Shown in pieces: positions 24,025 through 33,416 of a stretch of 64,000 nt of DNA (the first letter of the stretch is position 1; the number at the start of each line of letters is the position of its first letter). The DNA lies in the NCBI RefSeq assembly GCF_023823125.1, contig NZ_CP090949.1, forward strand, positions 2,566,001 through 2,630,000. Reading direction: 5' to 3'. This stretch comes from Erythrobacter aurantius (GTDB taxonomy: Bacteria; Pseudomonadota; Alphaproteobacteria; Sphingomonadales; Sphingomonadaceae). The position numbers were made by a program, and so were the translations under genes. The notes below the pieces were generated by a model. That model was not told the origin of the DNA, ran no database searches, and worked only from the letters and a program-made list of their open reading frames with translations.

Positions 24025-26106
24025 TCAGCCCTTTTGTGCGGGCAGAGTGCCTTGCGGCAGGCTCTTGTGCAGATCCGCCAGCCACACATCGGCCACCGCA
24101 TCCGACGGTGCGCGCCAGTCGCCGCGCGGGGACAGCGCCCCTTGCGAGGAGACCTTCGGCCCGTTGGGCAGCGCGCTGCGCTTGAACTGGGAAAAGCCGA
24201 AGAACCGCTTCACGAACAATTCCAGCCAGCTCGCGATTTCGGCGAGGTCGTACTGATTCTTGCGCTCTTGCGGGAAACCGGCGGGCCATTGCCCCGCGCT
24301 CGCATCCTTCCACGCATGCCACGCCAGAAACGCGATCTTGCCGGGTCGCTGGCCGAAGCGGATGGTGTGGTGGAGGAAGAAGTCGTTGAGCTCGTATGGG
24401 CCGACATGCGCCTCGGTATCCTGGATCGCGCCGTCTTCGCCTGCAGGCACCAGCTCGGGCGAGATCACCGTGTCATACACCGCCATCAGTACCTTGCCGC
24501 ATTCGTCGCTGAATTGCCCGGTCTGCGCGGTCCAGCGGATGAGATAGCGGATCAGCGTCTTGGGCACGCCCGCGTTCACGCCGTAATGGCTCATGTGATC
24601 GCCCACGCCATAGGTGCACCACCCCAGCGCCAGTTCGGACAGATCGCCCGTGCCCACGACAAATCCGTGATGCTGCCCGGCCAGCCGGAACAGGTAATCG
24701 GTGCGCAGACCCGCCTGCACGTTTTCGAAAGTCACATCGTAATGCGGCTCTCCATCGGCATAGGGGTGGCCCATGTCCTCCAGCATGCGGGTGGCGGCGG
24801 GGCGGATGTCGATCTCCTCCGCCGTGATGCCGAATGCCTCCATCAGCTTCCACGCATTGCCCTTTGTCTCGTCCGAAGTGGCGAAGCCGGGCATGGTGTA
24901 ACCGCGAATAATGGTGCGCGGCAGGCCCAGCCGGTCGCACGCCTTGGCCGCGACGATCAGCGCGTGCGTGGAATCCAGCCCGCCCGAAATCCCGATGACA
25001 AGGCTTTTCGCGCGCGTCGCCTGAATCCGCCGCATCAGCGCATCGACCTGGATGTTGAAGGCTTCGTAGCAATCCTCTTCCAGCGTCTTTTCATTGCTGG
25101 GGACGAAGGGGAAACGTGCGACCGGACGGATCAACCCGACATCGCCCGGCTGGTGCGCGTGTTCGAACACCACACGGCGGAATGTATCCTCAGGCCGGTC
25201 ATGCGCCTCTGCCGCGTCGGCAAAGGTCTGGTTGCGCATCCTCTCACCCGCGATCCGATCGGTGTCGATATCGACCACGCACAATTCCGGGTGGAGATCG
25301 AACCGCGTGCTTTCCGCGAGCAATCCGCCCAGTTCATAGACGACGCCCTGCCCATCCCATGAAAGATCAGTGGTGCTTTCGCCGTGGCCGCTGGCCGAAT
25401 AGACATAGGCGCAGATCGAACGCGCGCTGGACGAACGGCAGTGCAGATGGCGATCATCCGCGCGCCCGATGGTGACGGGCGAGGCGGAAAGATTGCACAG
25501 GATCAGCGCCCCTGCGAGCGCGGCCAGCGTGCCCGGCGGGTTGGGCGCCCAGAAATCCTCGCAGATTTCCACGCCAAAGGTGAATCCGGGCAGGTTCGAC
25601 GCGGAAAAGATCAGATCGGTGCCAAACGGCACTTCCTCTCCGTTCACGCCGATCCAAAGATCCTGGCAATTGCGGCCATGCGCGAACCAGCGCTTTTCAT
25701 AGAATTCGCGGTAATTGGGCAGGTAGCTCTTGGGGATCACCCCCAGCACTTCCCCGCCCGCGATCACAACCGCGCAATTGTAGATTTTGGCATTGCGGCG
25801 CAGCGGCGCACCGATGACGAGCACGGGCGAAAGCTGCGCGCTTGCCTCCGCTATCTCGCCAATCGCCGCCTCGCTTGCGTCCAGCATGGCGTTTTGCAGG
25901 TGCAGATCGTCAATCGCGTAGGATGACACGCACAGTTCGGGATACACAACCAGATCGACGTTCTGTTCATGCGCGCGCCGCGCCTCCGCCATGATCCCGG
26001 CGACATTGTAGGCGACATCGGCGGTGCGGTGCGCGGGCGTTGCCGTCGCCACCCGCACAAAGCCGTGGGCGTGCATGTCGTAAAAGGGATGCGATGTATC
26101 GGCCAT
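24025..26106 (-). CDS. nadE: Glutamine-dependent NAD+ synthetase
   Basis: A 693-residue two-domain enzyme converting deamido-NAD to NAD. The N-terminal nitrilase-type glutaminase has the triad Glu57 (YPELCV), Lys126 (IPKSYLPNYREFYEKRWF) and Cys182 (EICEDFWAPNPPG). The C-terminal synthetase carries the PP-loop ISGGLDST, GTGDLSELALGWCTYG and a long tail. Length and motif order equal the long actinobacterial/alphaproteobacterial form. Reads toward the EamA gene; divergent from the yghU-like gene with a 224-bp gap. Confidence 0.95.
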   Translation of the reverse strand: MADTSHPFYDMHAHGFVRVATATPAHRTADVAYNVAGIMAEARRAHEQNVDLVVYPELCVSSYAIDDLHLQNAMLDASEAAIGEIAEASAQLSPVLVIGAPLRRNAKIYNCAVVIAGGEVLGVIPKSYLPNYREFYEKRWFAHGRNCQDLWIGVNGEEVPFGTDLIFSASNLPGFTFGVEICEDFWAPNPPGTLAALAGALILCNLSASPVTIGRADDRHLHCRSSSARSICAYVYSASGHGESTTDLSWDGQGVVYELGGLLAESTRFDLHPELCVVDIDTDRIAGERMRNQTFADAAEAHDRPEDTFRRVVFEHAHQPGDVGLIRPVARFPFVPSNEKTLEEDCYEAFNIQVDALMRRIQATRAKSLVIGISGGLDSTHALIVAAKACDRLGLPRTIIRGYTMPGFATSDETKGNAWKLMEAFGITAEEIDIRPAATRMLEDMGHPYADGEPHYDVTFENVQAGLRTDYLFRLAGQHHGFVVGTGDLSELALGWCTYGVGDHMSHYGVNAGVPKTLIRYLIRWTAQTGQFSDECGKVLMAVYDTVISPELVPAGEDGAIQDTEAHVGPYELNDFFLHHTIRFGQRPGKIAFLAWHAWKDASAGQWPAGFPQERKNQYDLAEIASWLELFVKRFFGFSQFKRSALPNGPKVSSQGALSPRGDWRAPSDAVADVWLADLHKSLPQGTLPAQKG

Positions 26107-26330
26107 GATCCGCAGGCGCTCCGGTTTGCTTGTCCCAGTGCTCTAGCGGCAAAGGCTTAAGCTTCCTAGAGCGAGCAAAAGCTTCGCTTTTGAAGCTGAC
26201 AGACAAACCATGCGCGCAGGCGGTTGCGCAAATGCGGGCAAAGCGCCACTTGGTTTTGCAAGGGACAGCTGGGGAAACACTGCCCATCCAATGGGCCCAT
26301 CCAAAGGGCCCGTCCAAGGAGACACAGCAA

Positions 26331-27197
26331 ATGGCCGATCCTACTTACACACCGCCCAAGGTCTGGAGCGTCGATACCGAATCCGGTGGCCGCTTCGCCA
26401 ATATAAACCGCCCCACTGCCGGTGCGCGCGAGGAACGCGAATTGCCGCGCGGCGACAATCCGTTCCAGCTCTATTCGCTCGCCACGCCCAATGGCGTGAA
26501 GGTGACGATCATGCTCGAGGAATTGCTCGAACTGGGTCACAAGGGCGCGGAATACGACGCCTTCACTGTCAACATCGGCAATGGCGATCAGTTCACCAGC
26601 GGCTTTGTCGCGATCAATCCCAATTCGAAAATCCCCGCGCTGGTGGATGCCAGCGGCGACACCGAATTCCGCGTGTTCGAAAGCGGCGCGATCCTGGTGC
26701 ATCTGGCCGAGAAATTCGGTGAATTCCTGCCCAAAGACCCTGCGAGCCGCGCCGAAGTGCTGAGCTGGGTGTTCTGGCAGGTCGGCACCGGGCCGTTCAT
26801 CGGCGGCGGCTTCGGCCATTTCTACGCCTATGCGCCGGAGAAATACGAATACCCGATCAACCGCTATGCGATGGAGGCCAAGCGCATCTTCGATGTCGCC
26901 GACAAGCAACTGGGCCAGACCCGCTTCCTCGCCGGTGACGAATACACCATCGCCGACATGGCCAATTTCCCGTGGCTTGCCCCGTTTGTCGCAGGCACAA
27001 TCTACAACGATGCCAAGACCTTCCTGAGCATCGACGAATATCAGAACGTCGCCCGCTGGGCGCGCGAGATTGCGCAGCGTCCGGGCGTGCAGCGCGGGCG
27101 GCTGGTCAACAAGGTGTGGGGTGACGAGGATCAGCAACTCGCCACGCGCCACTCCGCAGCGGACTTCGACGGCAAGAACCTTGATTTCACTTTCTGA
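26331..27197 (+). CDS. yghU: YghU-type glutathione-dependent disulfide-bond oxidoreductase
   Basis: A 288-residue Nu-class GST, the same length as E. coli YghU. FQLYSLATPNGVKVTIMLEELLELG and NPNSKIPALVD form the thioredoxin fold; VGTGPFIGGGFGHFYAYAPEK is highly typical of YghU. These proteins bind two glutathiones and reduce disulfides or organic peroxides. AAGGAG lies 10 bases before ATG 26331; earlier in-frame ATGs precede a region of short GGGCCC repeats and lack ribosome sites. A CAAAAGC-ttc-GCTTTTG hairpin (26176-26192) lies in the leader. Confidence 0.93.
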   Translation: MADPTYTPPKVWSVDTESGGRFANINRPTAGAREERELPRGDNPFQLYSLATPNGVKVTIMLEELLELGHKGAEYDAFTVNIGNGDQFTSGFVAINPNSKIPALVDASGDTEFRVFESGAILVHLAEKFGEFLPKDPASRAEVLSWVFWQVGTGPFIGGGFGHFYAYAPEKYEYPINRYAMEAKRIFDVADKQLGQTRFLAGDEYTIADMANFPWLAPFVAGTIYNDAKTFLSIDEYQNVARWAREIAQRPGVQRGRLVNKVWGDEDQQLATRHSAADFDGKNLDFTF

Positions 27198-27219
27198 GCG
27201 CTTTTTTGGCGTTTCGACG

Positions 27220-27253
27220 AATGGGCTGGAAACCTTCGGGCTTCCGGCCCATT
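27220..27253 (+). other. Hairpin after the yghU-like gene
   Basis: A 12-bp stem with one mismatch (AATGGGCTGGAA / TTCCGGCCCATT) and a 10-base loop, 22 bp past the stop. No U-run follows, so it may be a Rho-type end or a 3' stabiliser. Confidence 0.6.
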
Positions 27254-27277
27254 ATCCTATGCGAGTGAGGACATGCC

Positions 27278-28669
27278 TTGGACGCGAAAGCGCCTGAACG
27301 AATTCGATTAAGCGAAAAACTGGGTTACGGGATCGGGGATCTGCCCTCGGGCCTGTATCTCAACTTCTTTGCCGCTTACCTGCTGTATTTCTTTGTCGAT
27401 CTGGGCGGCGTCGCGCCTGCTGCGATGGCATTGATGCTGCTTTTGTCGCGGGTGTTCGACGCGATCACCGATCCGGTGATGGGCCTGATATCCGACCGCA
27501 CCCGCACGCGCTGGGGCCGGTACCGTCCCTATCTGCTGTTCGGTGCGATTCCCTATGGCATCACCGGCTTCCTGATCTTCTCCGCACCCGAGATGTCGCC
27601 GGGATGGCTGCTGGTGTGGGCCTATGCCACCTATGGCGTGACCATGCTGGCCTTTACCGCCGTCAACGTTCCCTATGGCGGCTTGCTGGGCGTGATCTCA
27701 CCTTCGGCAACGCAGCGCGCCAATGTCACCGCATACAGGATGTTCTTTTCGGGACTTTCGGGCATCCTTGTCGGCGTGCTGGCGACCACTTTGATCCGCG
27801 AGCTGGGCGCAGGCGACGAAGCGCGCGGCGTGATGCTGACAATGGCGGTGTTCGCGGCGGTTTCGGTGGTCTGCTACCTCATCACCTTTGCCACCACGCA
27901 GGAACGCATCCCGCCCTCGCCCACCAACAATTCGGTGCGCGGCGATCTCGGCAATCTGGTGCGCACCGGTGCATGGGTGGCGCTGGCGGTGTCTTCGGTG
28001 TTCGGCGTGCTCGCCATCGCCAGCCGCGCATCGAGCGCCCGCTTCTATTATAAATATGTCGTGGGCGACGATGGTGCGCCTGTGTTCCTGTTCCTCGACC
28101 GGTTCGGCCTGTTCCTGACCGCGCTGGCGCTGGGTCAGGTCAGCGGTGTGGTGATCGGCTATCTGCTGCAAAACCGGTTTGAGAAATCGCACCTCATCAT
28201 CTCCGGCGGCTTTCTGAAGGGTGCCGGCATCCTCGCGTTCTGGCTGATGCCGATTGATGCGGTGTGGGGGCAGACGCTGGCGCAATTGTTCGTCGGCATC
28301 GGCTTCGGCTTCCTGATGGTGCTGGCGTTTTCGATGTTCACCGACATTGCCGAATTCATCGACTGGAAATTCGGCAAGCCGATGACCGCACTGACGCTTG
28401 CGGCTTCGGTGTTCGCGGTGAAGGTGGGCGCGGGGCTTGGCAGCGCGCTCCCCGGTCTCGTGCTGGAATGGAACGGCTTTGATCCGGGCGCCGCGCAAAG
28501 TGCCGAAGCGATCGCCGGGATCAACGCCGCCTTTGCCGTGATCCCCGGTCTGATCCTGATTCCGGCGGGAATTGCCATGCTGTTCTACCGGCTTGACCAT
28601 GCAACCATCGCCCGGATCGAGCGCGATCTTTCGGTGCGACGCACGGCTGCTGCAGGTTCCGGCGAATAA
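27278..28669 (+). CDS. GPH-type MFS sugar:cation symporter (MelB family), TTG start
   Basis: A 463-residue protein with about 12 helices. LSEKLGYGIGDLPSGLYLNF at the N-terminus and DAITDPVMGLISDRTRTRWGRYRPYLLFGAIP after helix 2 are signatures of the glycoside-pentoside-hexuronide:cation symporters. The only in-frame start near the family N-terminus is TTG 27278, after GAGG; the nearby ATG 27273 is in another frame. No glycosidase or sugar catabolic gene is adjacent, so the substrate is open. Confidence 0.88.
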   Translation: MDAKAPERIRLSEKLGYGIGDLPSGLYLNFFAAYLLYFFVDLGGVAPAAMALMLLLSRVFDAITDPVMGLISDRTRTRWGRYRPYLLFGAIPYGITGFLIFSAPEMSPGWLLVWAYATYGVTMLAFTAVNVPYGGLLGVISPSATQRANVTAYRMFFSGLSGILVGVLATTLIRELGAGDEARGVMLTMAVFAAVSVVCYLITFATTQERIPPSPTNNSVRGDLGNLVRTGAWVALAVSSVFGVLAIASRASSARFYYKYVVGDDGAPVFLFLDRFGLFLTALALGQVSGVVIGYLLQNRFEKSHLIISGGFLKGAGILAFWLMPIDAVWGQTLAQLFVGIGFGFLMVLAFSMFTDIAEFIDWKFGKPMTALTLAASVFAVKVGAGLGSALPGLVLEWNGFDPGAAQSAEAIAGINAAFAVIPGLILIPAGIAMLFYRLDHATIARIERDLSVRRTAAAGSGE

Positions 28670-28695
28670 GCGGGAAAGAAGCTCTGCAAACCCCC

Positions 28696-28723
28696 TTCAC
28701 ATTTGCTTTCAGCCCGCTATATC
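28696..28723 (+). promoter_or_regulatory. Putative promoter of tRNA-Gln
   Basis: TTCACA (28696-28701) and TATATC (28718-28723) with a 16-bp spacer, 13 bp before the tRNA 5' end, followed by a GC-rich CGCGCG discriminator. Confidence 0.5.
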
Positions 28724-28736
28724 GCGCGTTCCCTGC

Positions 28737-28811
28737 TGGGGTGTAGCCAAGTGGTAAGGCAGCGGTTTTTGGTACCGCCATTCGCAGGTTCGATCCCTGC
28801 CACCCCAGCCA
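28737..28811 (+). tRNA. tRNA-Gln (anticodon UUG)
   Basis: All cloverleaf parts pair. The acceptor TGGGGTG/CACCCCA (28737-28743 and 28801-28807) has a U1-A72 pair as in many tRNA-Gln. The D arm is GCC/GGC, the anticodon stem GCGGT/ACCGC with loop TTTTGGT (anticodon TTG), and the T arm GCAGG/CCTGC. The discriminator is G and CCA is encoded. Confidence 0.97.
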
Positions 28812-28941
28812 TATTTTCCCTTTCTTGAGACCCTCAAACGCCGGGCGCGAGCCGTCCGGCTCGCTTGGCTTCGCCGTATGAGCAGCGGCGCGCGGTCGCG
28901 CTTGCGGCTGATTTGCAACCGAGTTCTCGGTCAGATGCGGC

Positions 28942-29151
<210 letters not shown>

Positions 29152-29916
29152 TCAGACCGTCCCTGCAATGCACAGGTTCTGTCCAGTCACCCATTCGCCT
29201 GAATCGCCGACCAGATACAGCACGCAGGCGGCGATATCGCGCGGGGTGCCGAGCCGTCCGGCGGGCAGGTTCAACTGTTCGAGCAGCGGGCCGAAATCCT
29301 CATCGCTCATGCTCAGCGCCTTTTTCACCGTGTCGGTGGGGACAAAGCCGGGCAGGATCGCGTTGACGCGGATTTTCTGCGGGCCAAGCTCCAGCGCCAA
29401 CGTCTTTGTCAGCATGTTCACCCCCGCCTTGGCCGCGCTGTAATGGCCGCTGCCGGGGAACGGATCGCGCCCCGCCATGCTCGACGTGTTCACGATCGCG
29501 CTGCCGTCCTTCATGTGCCGCGCCGCCGCGCGCACGCCGTAGAACACGCTCGACAGGTTCACCGCCAGCGTATTGTCCCATTCTGCCGGGTCAAGCTCGG
29601 TGATCGGTGCGGACACCAGTGAACCGCCCGCATTGTTGATCCAGATATCGAGCCGTCCGAATTCATCGACGGCGCGCTGCGCCAGCGCGTCCATGTCGGC
29701 GGCAGAGGAAACATCGGTCGCCTGCGCCACCGCACGCGTGCCGTATCCGGCAGCGTTGATGTCGGCGGCGACCCGCTCGATCTGGTCCATGCTGCGCGCC
29801 GCGCACACGACATTGGCGCCCGCTTCGGCGAGCAGGTGGGCAATCCCCTCCCCGATTCCGCGACCGGCTCCGGTGACGACGGCGGTCTTGCCTGAAAGGT
29901 CGAACAGTTGGTGCAT
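29152..29916 (-). CDS. Short-chain dehydrogenase/reductase
   Basis: A 254-residue classical SDR: nucleotide loop TGAGRGIGEGIA, NNAG, catalytic Ser in VNTSS, YSAAK, and a PG motif (ILPGFVPTDTVKKAL). Arg42 after the second strand (CAARS) suggests NADP preference. GGAGAG precedes ATG 29916. The substrate is not readable; relatives act on hydroxysteroids, sugars or fatty-acyl chains. Followed by the DUF5522 gene. Confidence 0.93.
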   Translation of the reverse strand: MHQLFDLSGKTAVVTGAGRGIGEGIAHLLAEAGANVVCAARSMDQIERVAADINAAGYGTRAVAQATDVSSAADMDALAQRAVDEFGRLDIWINNAGGSLVSAPITELDPAEWDNTLAVNLSSVFYGVRAAARHMKDGSAIVNTSSMAGRDPFPGSGHYSAAKAGVNMLTKTLALELGPQKIRVNAILPGFVPTDTVKKALSMSDEDFGPLLEQLNLPAGRLGTPRDIAACVLYLVGDSGEWVTGQNLCIAGTV

Positions 29917-30006
29917 TGGCTCTCTCCACTGGGATTTTGGAGAGAGGATTGGGCCGTCAGCGCCGCTTCGTCCACTAACGGTAATGGTGGCCCCTGTTGC
30001 TACAGG

Positions 30007-30963
30007 TCAAACGTCCCAGAGCACCAAATCGGCAAGCGCATTGCCCGAAAGCCACGCCCCTTCGACGCGCGGGGAATGGAGGTAATCGCCAGCAAGCCCG
30101 AAAGCGATCTCGATATCATAGCGCGCTGGCTCGCCCGAAATCGCGCGCGGCATGGCGTACAGCCAGCGATGCGCGGCAAGGTGAACCGGCGCGGCGGGCG
30201 CGGCCCCGGTCTGGCGAAAGAAATCTTCGAGCAGCAGCGGCCCGACCTCTTCAGCCGGCAAGTCGATGATTTCACGGCTGCGCTGCGGCGATGCGTGCAG
30301 CACCCAGCATTCGGACCCGCTGCGTCCGGGCTTGGCCGAATTCCGCGCCGCCCATGAAATCGGCGCCTGCGGATCGCGGAGCGCGTCCGCCTCTATATCC
30401 AGCCGTTGCGCAAAACCGGCCATGACGGCCCAGCACGGCTCGGACGTGGCCTGTTCGACTTCCCGCGCCCACACCGGAGCAAGGCCGTCGAGCAGATCGA
30501 ACGCCTGTTCGGCTGGCACCGCGATCAGCAGGGCGACAGCGGAAAACCGGTCCTCCCCCGCATCAACGTGCCATCGGCTGTTGGTGTAGGAAATACTGTG
30601 CGCGCGCGTGTTCCAGCGCACGTCAAGTTCCTGTGCCATCGCCCGGATCGGGGCGTTCATGCCGGGGGTGCCGACCCATGCGTCTTCCCCGGCAGCAGGC
30701 CAGCGGGCGACCACGCCTTGCGCCTCCCACTCCTCCACCACCGCACGAAATCGCGGATCGCGTGCCGTGAAATATTGCGCGCCATGATCGAAGGACACCG
30801 TTTCTCCGGCGATTTCGGTGCGGCGGGCGGCCATCCGGCCACCCGGCCCGCGTCCCTTGTCGATGACGCAAACCGCACCGCCTTCGCGTGCAATCCGTGT
30901 CGCGCAAGTCAGCCCGGCCATGCCGGCGCCAATGACGAGAGTATCGATTTCCTGTCTGTCCAT
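30007..30963 (-). CDS. FAD-dependent oxidoreductase (renalase-like amine oxidase fold)
   Basis: A 318-residue protein with a dinucleotide-binding start (DTLVIGAGMAGLTCATRIAREG), the VIDKGRGPGGRMAARR segment of renalase-like flavoproteins, DHGAQYFTARD, and a C-terminal FAD loop (GDYLHSPRVEGAWLSGNALAD). Start at ATG 30963, since the earlier ATG 30981 adds unlike residues. It follows egtD by 45 bp on the same strand, so it may be the third gene of the ergothioneine operon. The substrate is unknown. Confidence 0.88.
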   Translation of the reverse strand: MDRQEIDTLVIGAGMAGLTCATRIAREGGAVCVIDKGRGPGGRMAARRTEIAGETVSFDHGAQYFTARDPRFRAVVEEWEAQGVVARWPAAGEDAWVGTPGMNAPIRAMAQELDVRWNTRAHSISYTNSRWHVDAGEDRFSAVALLIAVPAEQAFDLLDGLAPVWAREVEQATSEPCWAVMAGFAQRLDIEADALRDPQAPISWAARNSAKPGRSGSECWVLHASPQRSREIIDLPAEEVGPLLLEDFFRQTGAAPAAPVHLAAHRWLYAMPRAISGEPARYDIEIAFGLAGDYLHSPRVEGAWLSGNALADLVLWDV

Positions 30964-31008
30964 GCCCGCCCAACGCGCCACACAAAGAGTGGTTTCTAGG
31001 GTCAGGAC

Positions 31009-32016
31009 CTAGGGAGCCATCCGGTTGGGCCGCGCTTCTGCCAGCAGCAGCGAAAACCGCCCTTCGCCATCGGTCCAGCGCGCCACCGGTTCCCACCCGC
31101 CCGCATGCAGCAGCATGTTGGAAGTGCGAGGATCGAACTTGTGGCTGTTTTCGGTATGGATGCTTTCGCCCTCGGCCAGAGTGAATTGCTGCCCCGCAAC
31201 GGTGAAGGCGATGTCGCGCGTGGCGACGAGATGCATCTCGACCCGGGCGAAATCGTCGTTCCAGCGCGCTTCGTGGCGCAAGCTGTCAACCGGGATGTCG
31301 CCCGCAAGCTCGCGATTGACGCGGCGGATCAGGTTGAGGTTGAACTGCGCCGTCACCCCCGCCGCATCGTCATAGGCGGCAACCAGCACACTTTCATCCT
31401 TGATCAGATCCATGCCGATCAGCAATTGCGATCCCACGCCGAGCGTTTCGCGCATGTTCCTCAGCAGGTCGACAGCGGTGCGCGCCACCATGTTGCCGAT
31501 GGTGGAGCCGGGGAAGAACCCGAGCTTGGGCAAAACTGCCACCTCTTCGGGCAGCGCGACCTGCCGCATGAAATCGGCCTCCACCGGATAGACCGGCAGG
31601 CCGGGAAACTTCGCCGCCAGATCGGCCGCCGCAGCGCGCAGGAAATCGCCCGCGATATCCAGCGGGACATAGGCCGCCGGATTGATGGCCGACAGCAGCA
31701 GCGGGGTCTTCACCGAAGAACCCGATCCGAACTCCACCACCGCGCGCCCTTCGCCGATCATCGCGGCGAAATCGGCCGAGCGCTGCGTCAGGATCTCGGT
31801 TTCGGCGCGGGTCGGGTAATATTCGGGCAGCCGGGTGATATCCTCGAACAACTGCGATCCGGCATCGTCGTAAAACCAGCGCGCAGGGATCGCCTTGGGC
31901 ACTTGCGCCAGACCAGCCAGCACATCGCTGCGGAACGCGGTGTCCACCCCTTCGGCATCGCGTGTGACCAGCCTCAGACCTTTTTCGGTTGGCACTTTGT
32001 CAAATGTCCTTGGCAA
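31009..32016 (-). CDS. egtD: L-histidine N-alpha-methyltransferase
   Basis: A 335-residue SAM-dependent enzyme that trimethylates histidine to hercynine, the first step to ergothioneine. LPEYYPTRAETEIL (63-76) and the SAM loop VVEFGSGSSVKTPLLL (93-108) are typical, along with FFPGSTIGN and the C-terminal EGESIHTENSHKF. It overlaps the egtB end by 17 bp, so the pair is one operon. DUF2260-type methyltransferases are the only close alternative, and the egtB partner settles the call. Confidence 0.95.
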   Translation of the reverse strand: MPRTFDKVPTEKGLRLVTRDAEGVDTAFRSDVLAGLAQVPKAIPARWFYDDAGSQLFEDITRLPEYYPTRAETEILTQRSADFAAMIGEGRAVVEFGSGSSVKTPLLLSAINPAAYVPLDIAGDFLRAAAADLAAKFPGLPVYPVEADFMRQVALPEEVAVLPKLGFFPGSTIGNMVARTAVDLLRNMRETLGVGSQLLIGMDLIKDESVLVAAYDDAAGVTAQFNLNLIRRVNRELAGDIPVDSLRHEARWNDDFARVEMHLVATRDIAFTVAGQQFTLAEGESIHTENSHKFDPRTSNMLLHAGGWEPVARWTDGEGRFSLLLAEARPNRMAP

Positions 32017-33280
32017 GCCGCAGGCCGGTGAATTGCCAGCGTTGATGCGGGTAGAAGAAATTGCGGTACGACGCGCGCGAATGGCCGCGCACGGTGGCGC
32101 AGCTGGCGCCTTTCAGCACGAACTGTCCACTCATGAATTTGCCGTTGTATTCGCCCACCGCGCCGCGTGCCGGTTTGAACCGGGGATAGGGCAGATAGGC
32201 GGAGCGGGTGAACTGCCAGCAATCGCCGAACAGGTCGCTCTCCCCATTGGGTTGCACCGGCCCTGCCCGGTCAAGCTGGTTTCCGCCGGCGGGATCATGC
32301 GCCGCCGGGCTGCCTTCGCCATCCTGCCCGCGCGCGATCGCTTCCCATTCGAATTCGGTCGGCAAGCGTGCGCCCGCCCATGTCGCAAAGGCATCGGCTT
32401 CGTAATAGGAGATGTGCGTCACCGGCGCATCGGGATCACGCTTCTGCCAGCCCGCGTGGGTGAACTGTTCGTCGGATCGCCAGTAAAGCGGGGCGTGGAT
32501 AGCGTTTTCGCGCACCCAGGCGAGCCCGTCGGACAGCCACAGCGAGGCATCGCGATATCCGCCATCGGCGATGAATTCGCCCCATTCGCGATTGGTCACC
32601 AGCCGGTCTGCCAGCGCAAACGGCTCCAGCAGGACGCGGTGCGCGGGCCCTTCGTTATCGAATGCAAAGGCAGAACTGGCCTTGCCCGGATCATGGCCGA
32701 CCAGAGCGATCCCGCCGGGATGCGAATGCCAGCCAAGCTCTTCACTAGGTCCGCGCTGCGACTGGTCCGCGTCCCACATCGCCGGGCCGAGCGGATTGCG
32801 GAACAGCGCGTGCTTGATGTCGGTGAGCAGCAATTCGATGTGCTGCTGCTCATGCGCGATACCCAGAGCGACCAGCGGCGCGTGCACCGGATCGTCCAGC
32901 AATGGCGCCGTCGCCGCATCGACCTGTGCGCGCCATTCGATCACTTCTTCCAGCGTCGGGCGCGACAGCATCCCGCGCGAAAAACGCCCGATCCGCGCGC
33001 CTTCCGCCTCGTAATAGGAATTGAACAGGAATGCCCAGCCTTCGTTGGGGATCGTGTAATCGGGCGCGTGATCGCGCAGCAGGAACGTCTCCCAAAACCA
33101 TGTGGTGTGCGCGAGGTGCCATTTGGCGGGGCTCGCGTCCTCCATCGACTGGATCGTCGCATCGGCATCCGAAAGCGGCTCTACCAGAGCCTCCATCAGC
33201 GCGCGGGTGCGGGTGAACTGCGCGCTCAGCGGCTCATTCGCGGGCTCTGCCTGTTCGCGTTGGAGGTTTGTTTCCGGCAT
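32000..33280 (-). CDS. egtB: Ergothioneine biosynthesis sulfoxide synthase
   Basis: A 426-residue non-haem iron enzyme joining hercynine to a thiol donor with O2. The N-terminal DinB-like domain holds KWHLAHTTWFWE (His55/His58) and AHEQQHIELL (His143, His147) as the iron site; the C-terminal FGE-sulfatase domain ends YRNFFYPHQRWQFTGLRLA. No egtA, egtC or egtE lies in the window, so whether the donor is cysteine or gamma-glutamylcysteine, and which lyase finishes, remain open. A 136-bp gap upstream should hold the promoter. Confidence 0.95.
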   Translation of the reverse strand: MPETNLQREQAEPANEPLSAQFTRTRALMEALVEPLSDADATIQSMEDASPAKWHLAHTTWFWETFLLRDHAPDYTIPNEGWAFLFNSYYEAEGARIGRFSRGMLSRPTLEEVIEWRAQVDAATAPLLDDPVHAPLVALGIAHEQQHIELLLTDIKHALFRNPLGPAMWDADQSQRGPSEELGWHSHPGGIALVGHDPGKASSAFAFDNEGPAHRVLLEPFALADRLVTNREWGEFIADGGYRDASLWLSDGLAWVRENAIHAPLYWRSDEQFTHAGWQKRDPDAPVTHISYYEADAFATWAGARLPTEFEWEAIARGQDGEGSPAAHDPAGGNQLDRAGPVQPNGESDLFGDCWQFTRSAYLPYPRFKPARGAVGEYNGKFMSGQFVLKGASCATVRGHSRASYRNFFYPHQRWQFTGLRLAKDI

Positions 33281-33416
33281 TGTTTCCGCTCCCGATTATC
33301 TGCGGAGTTGCGCGGACGCCATGCCGGATGCGCAGAACAAATGAAAGGCCAAACAGGAATTTGGTTGCGTCACCTTGGCACATCAAACCGTCAGGCCGAC
33401 CTGACAACTTTGACGA

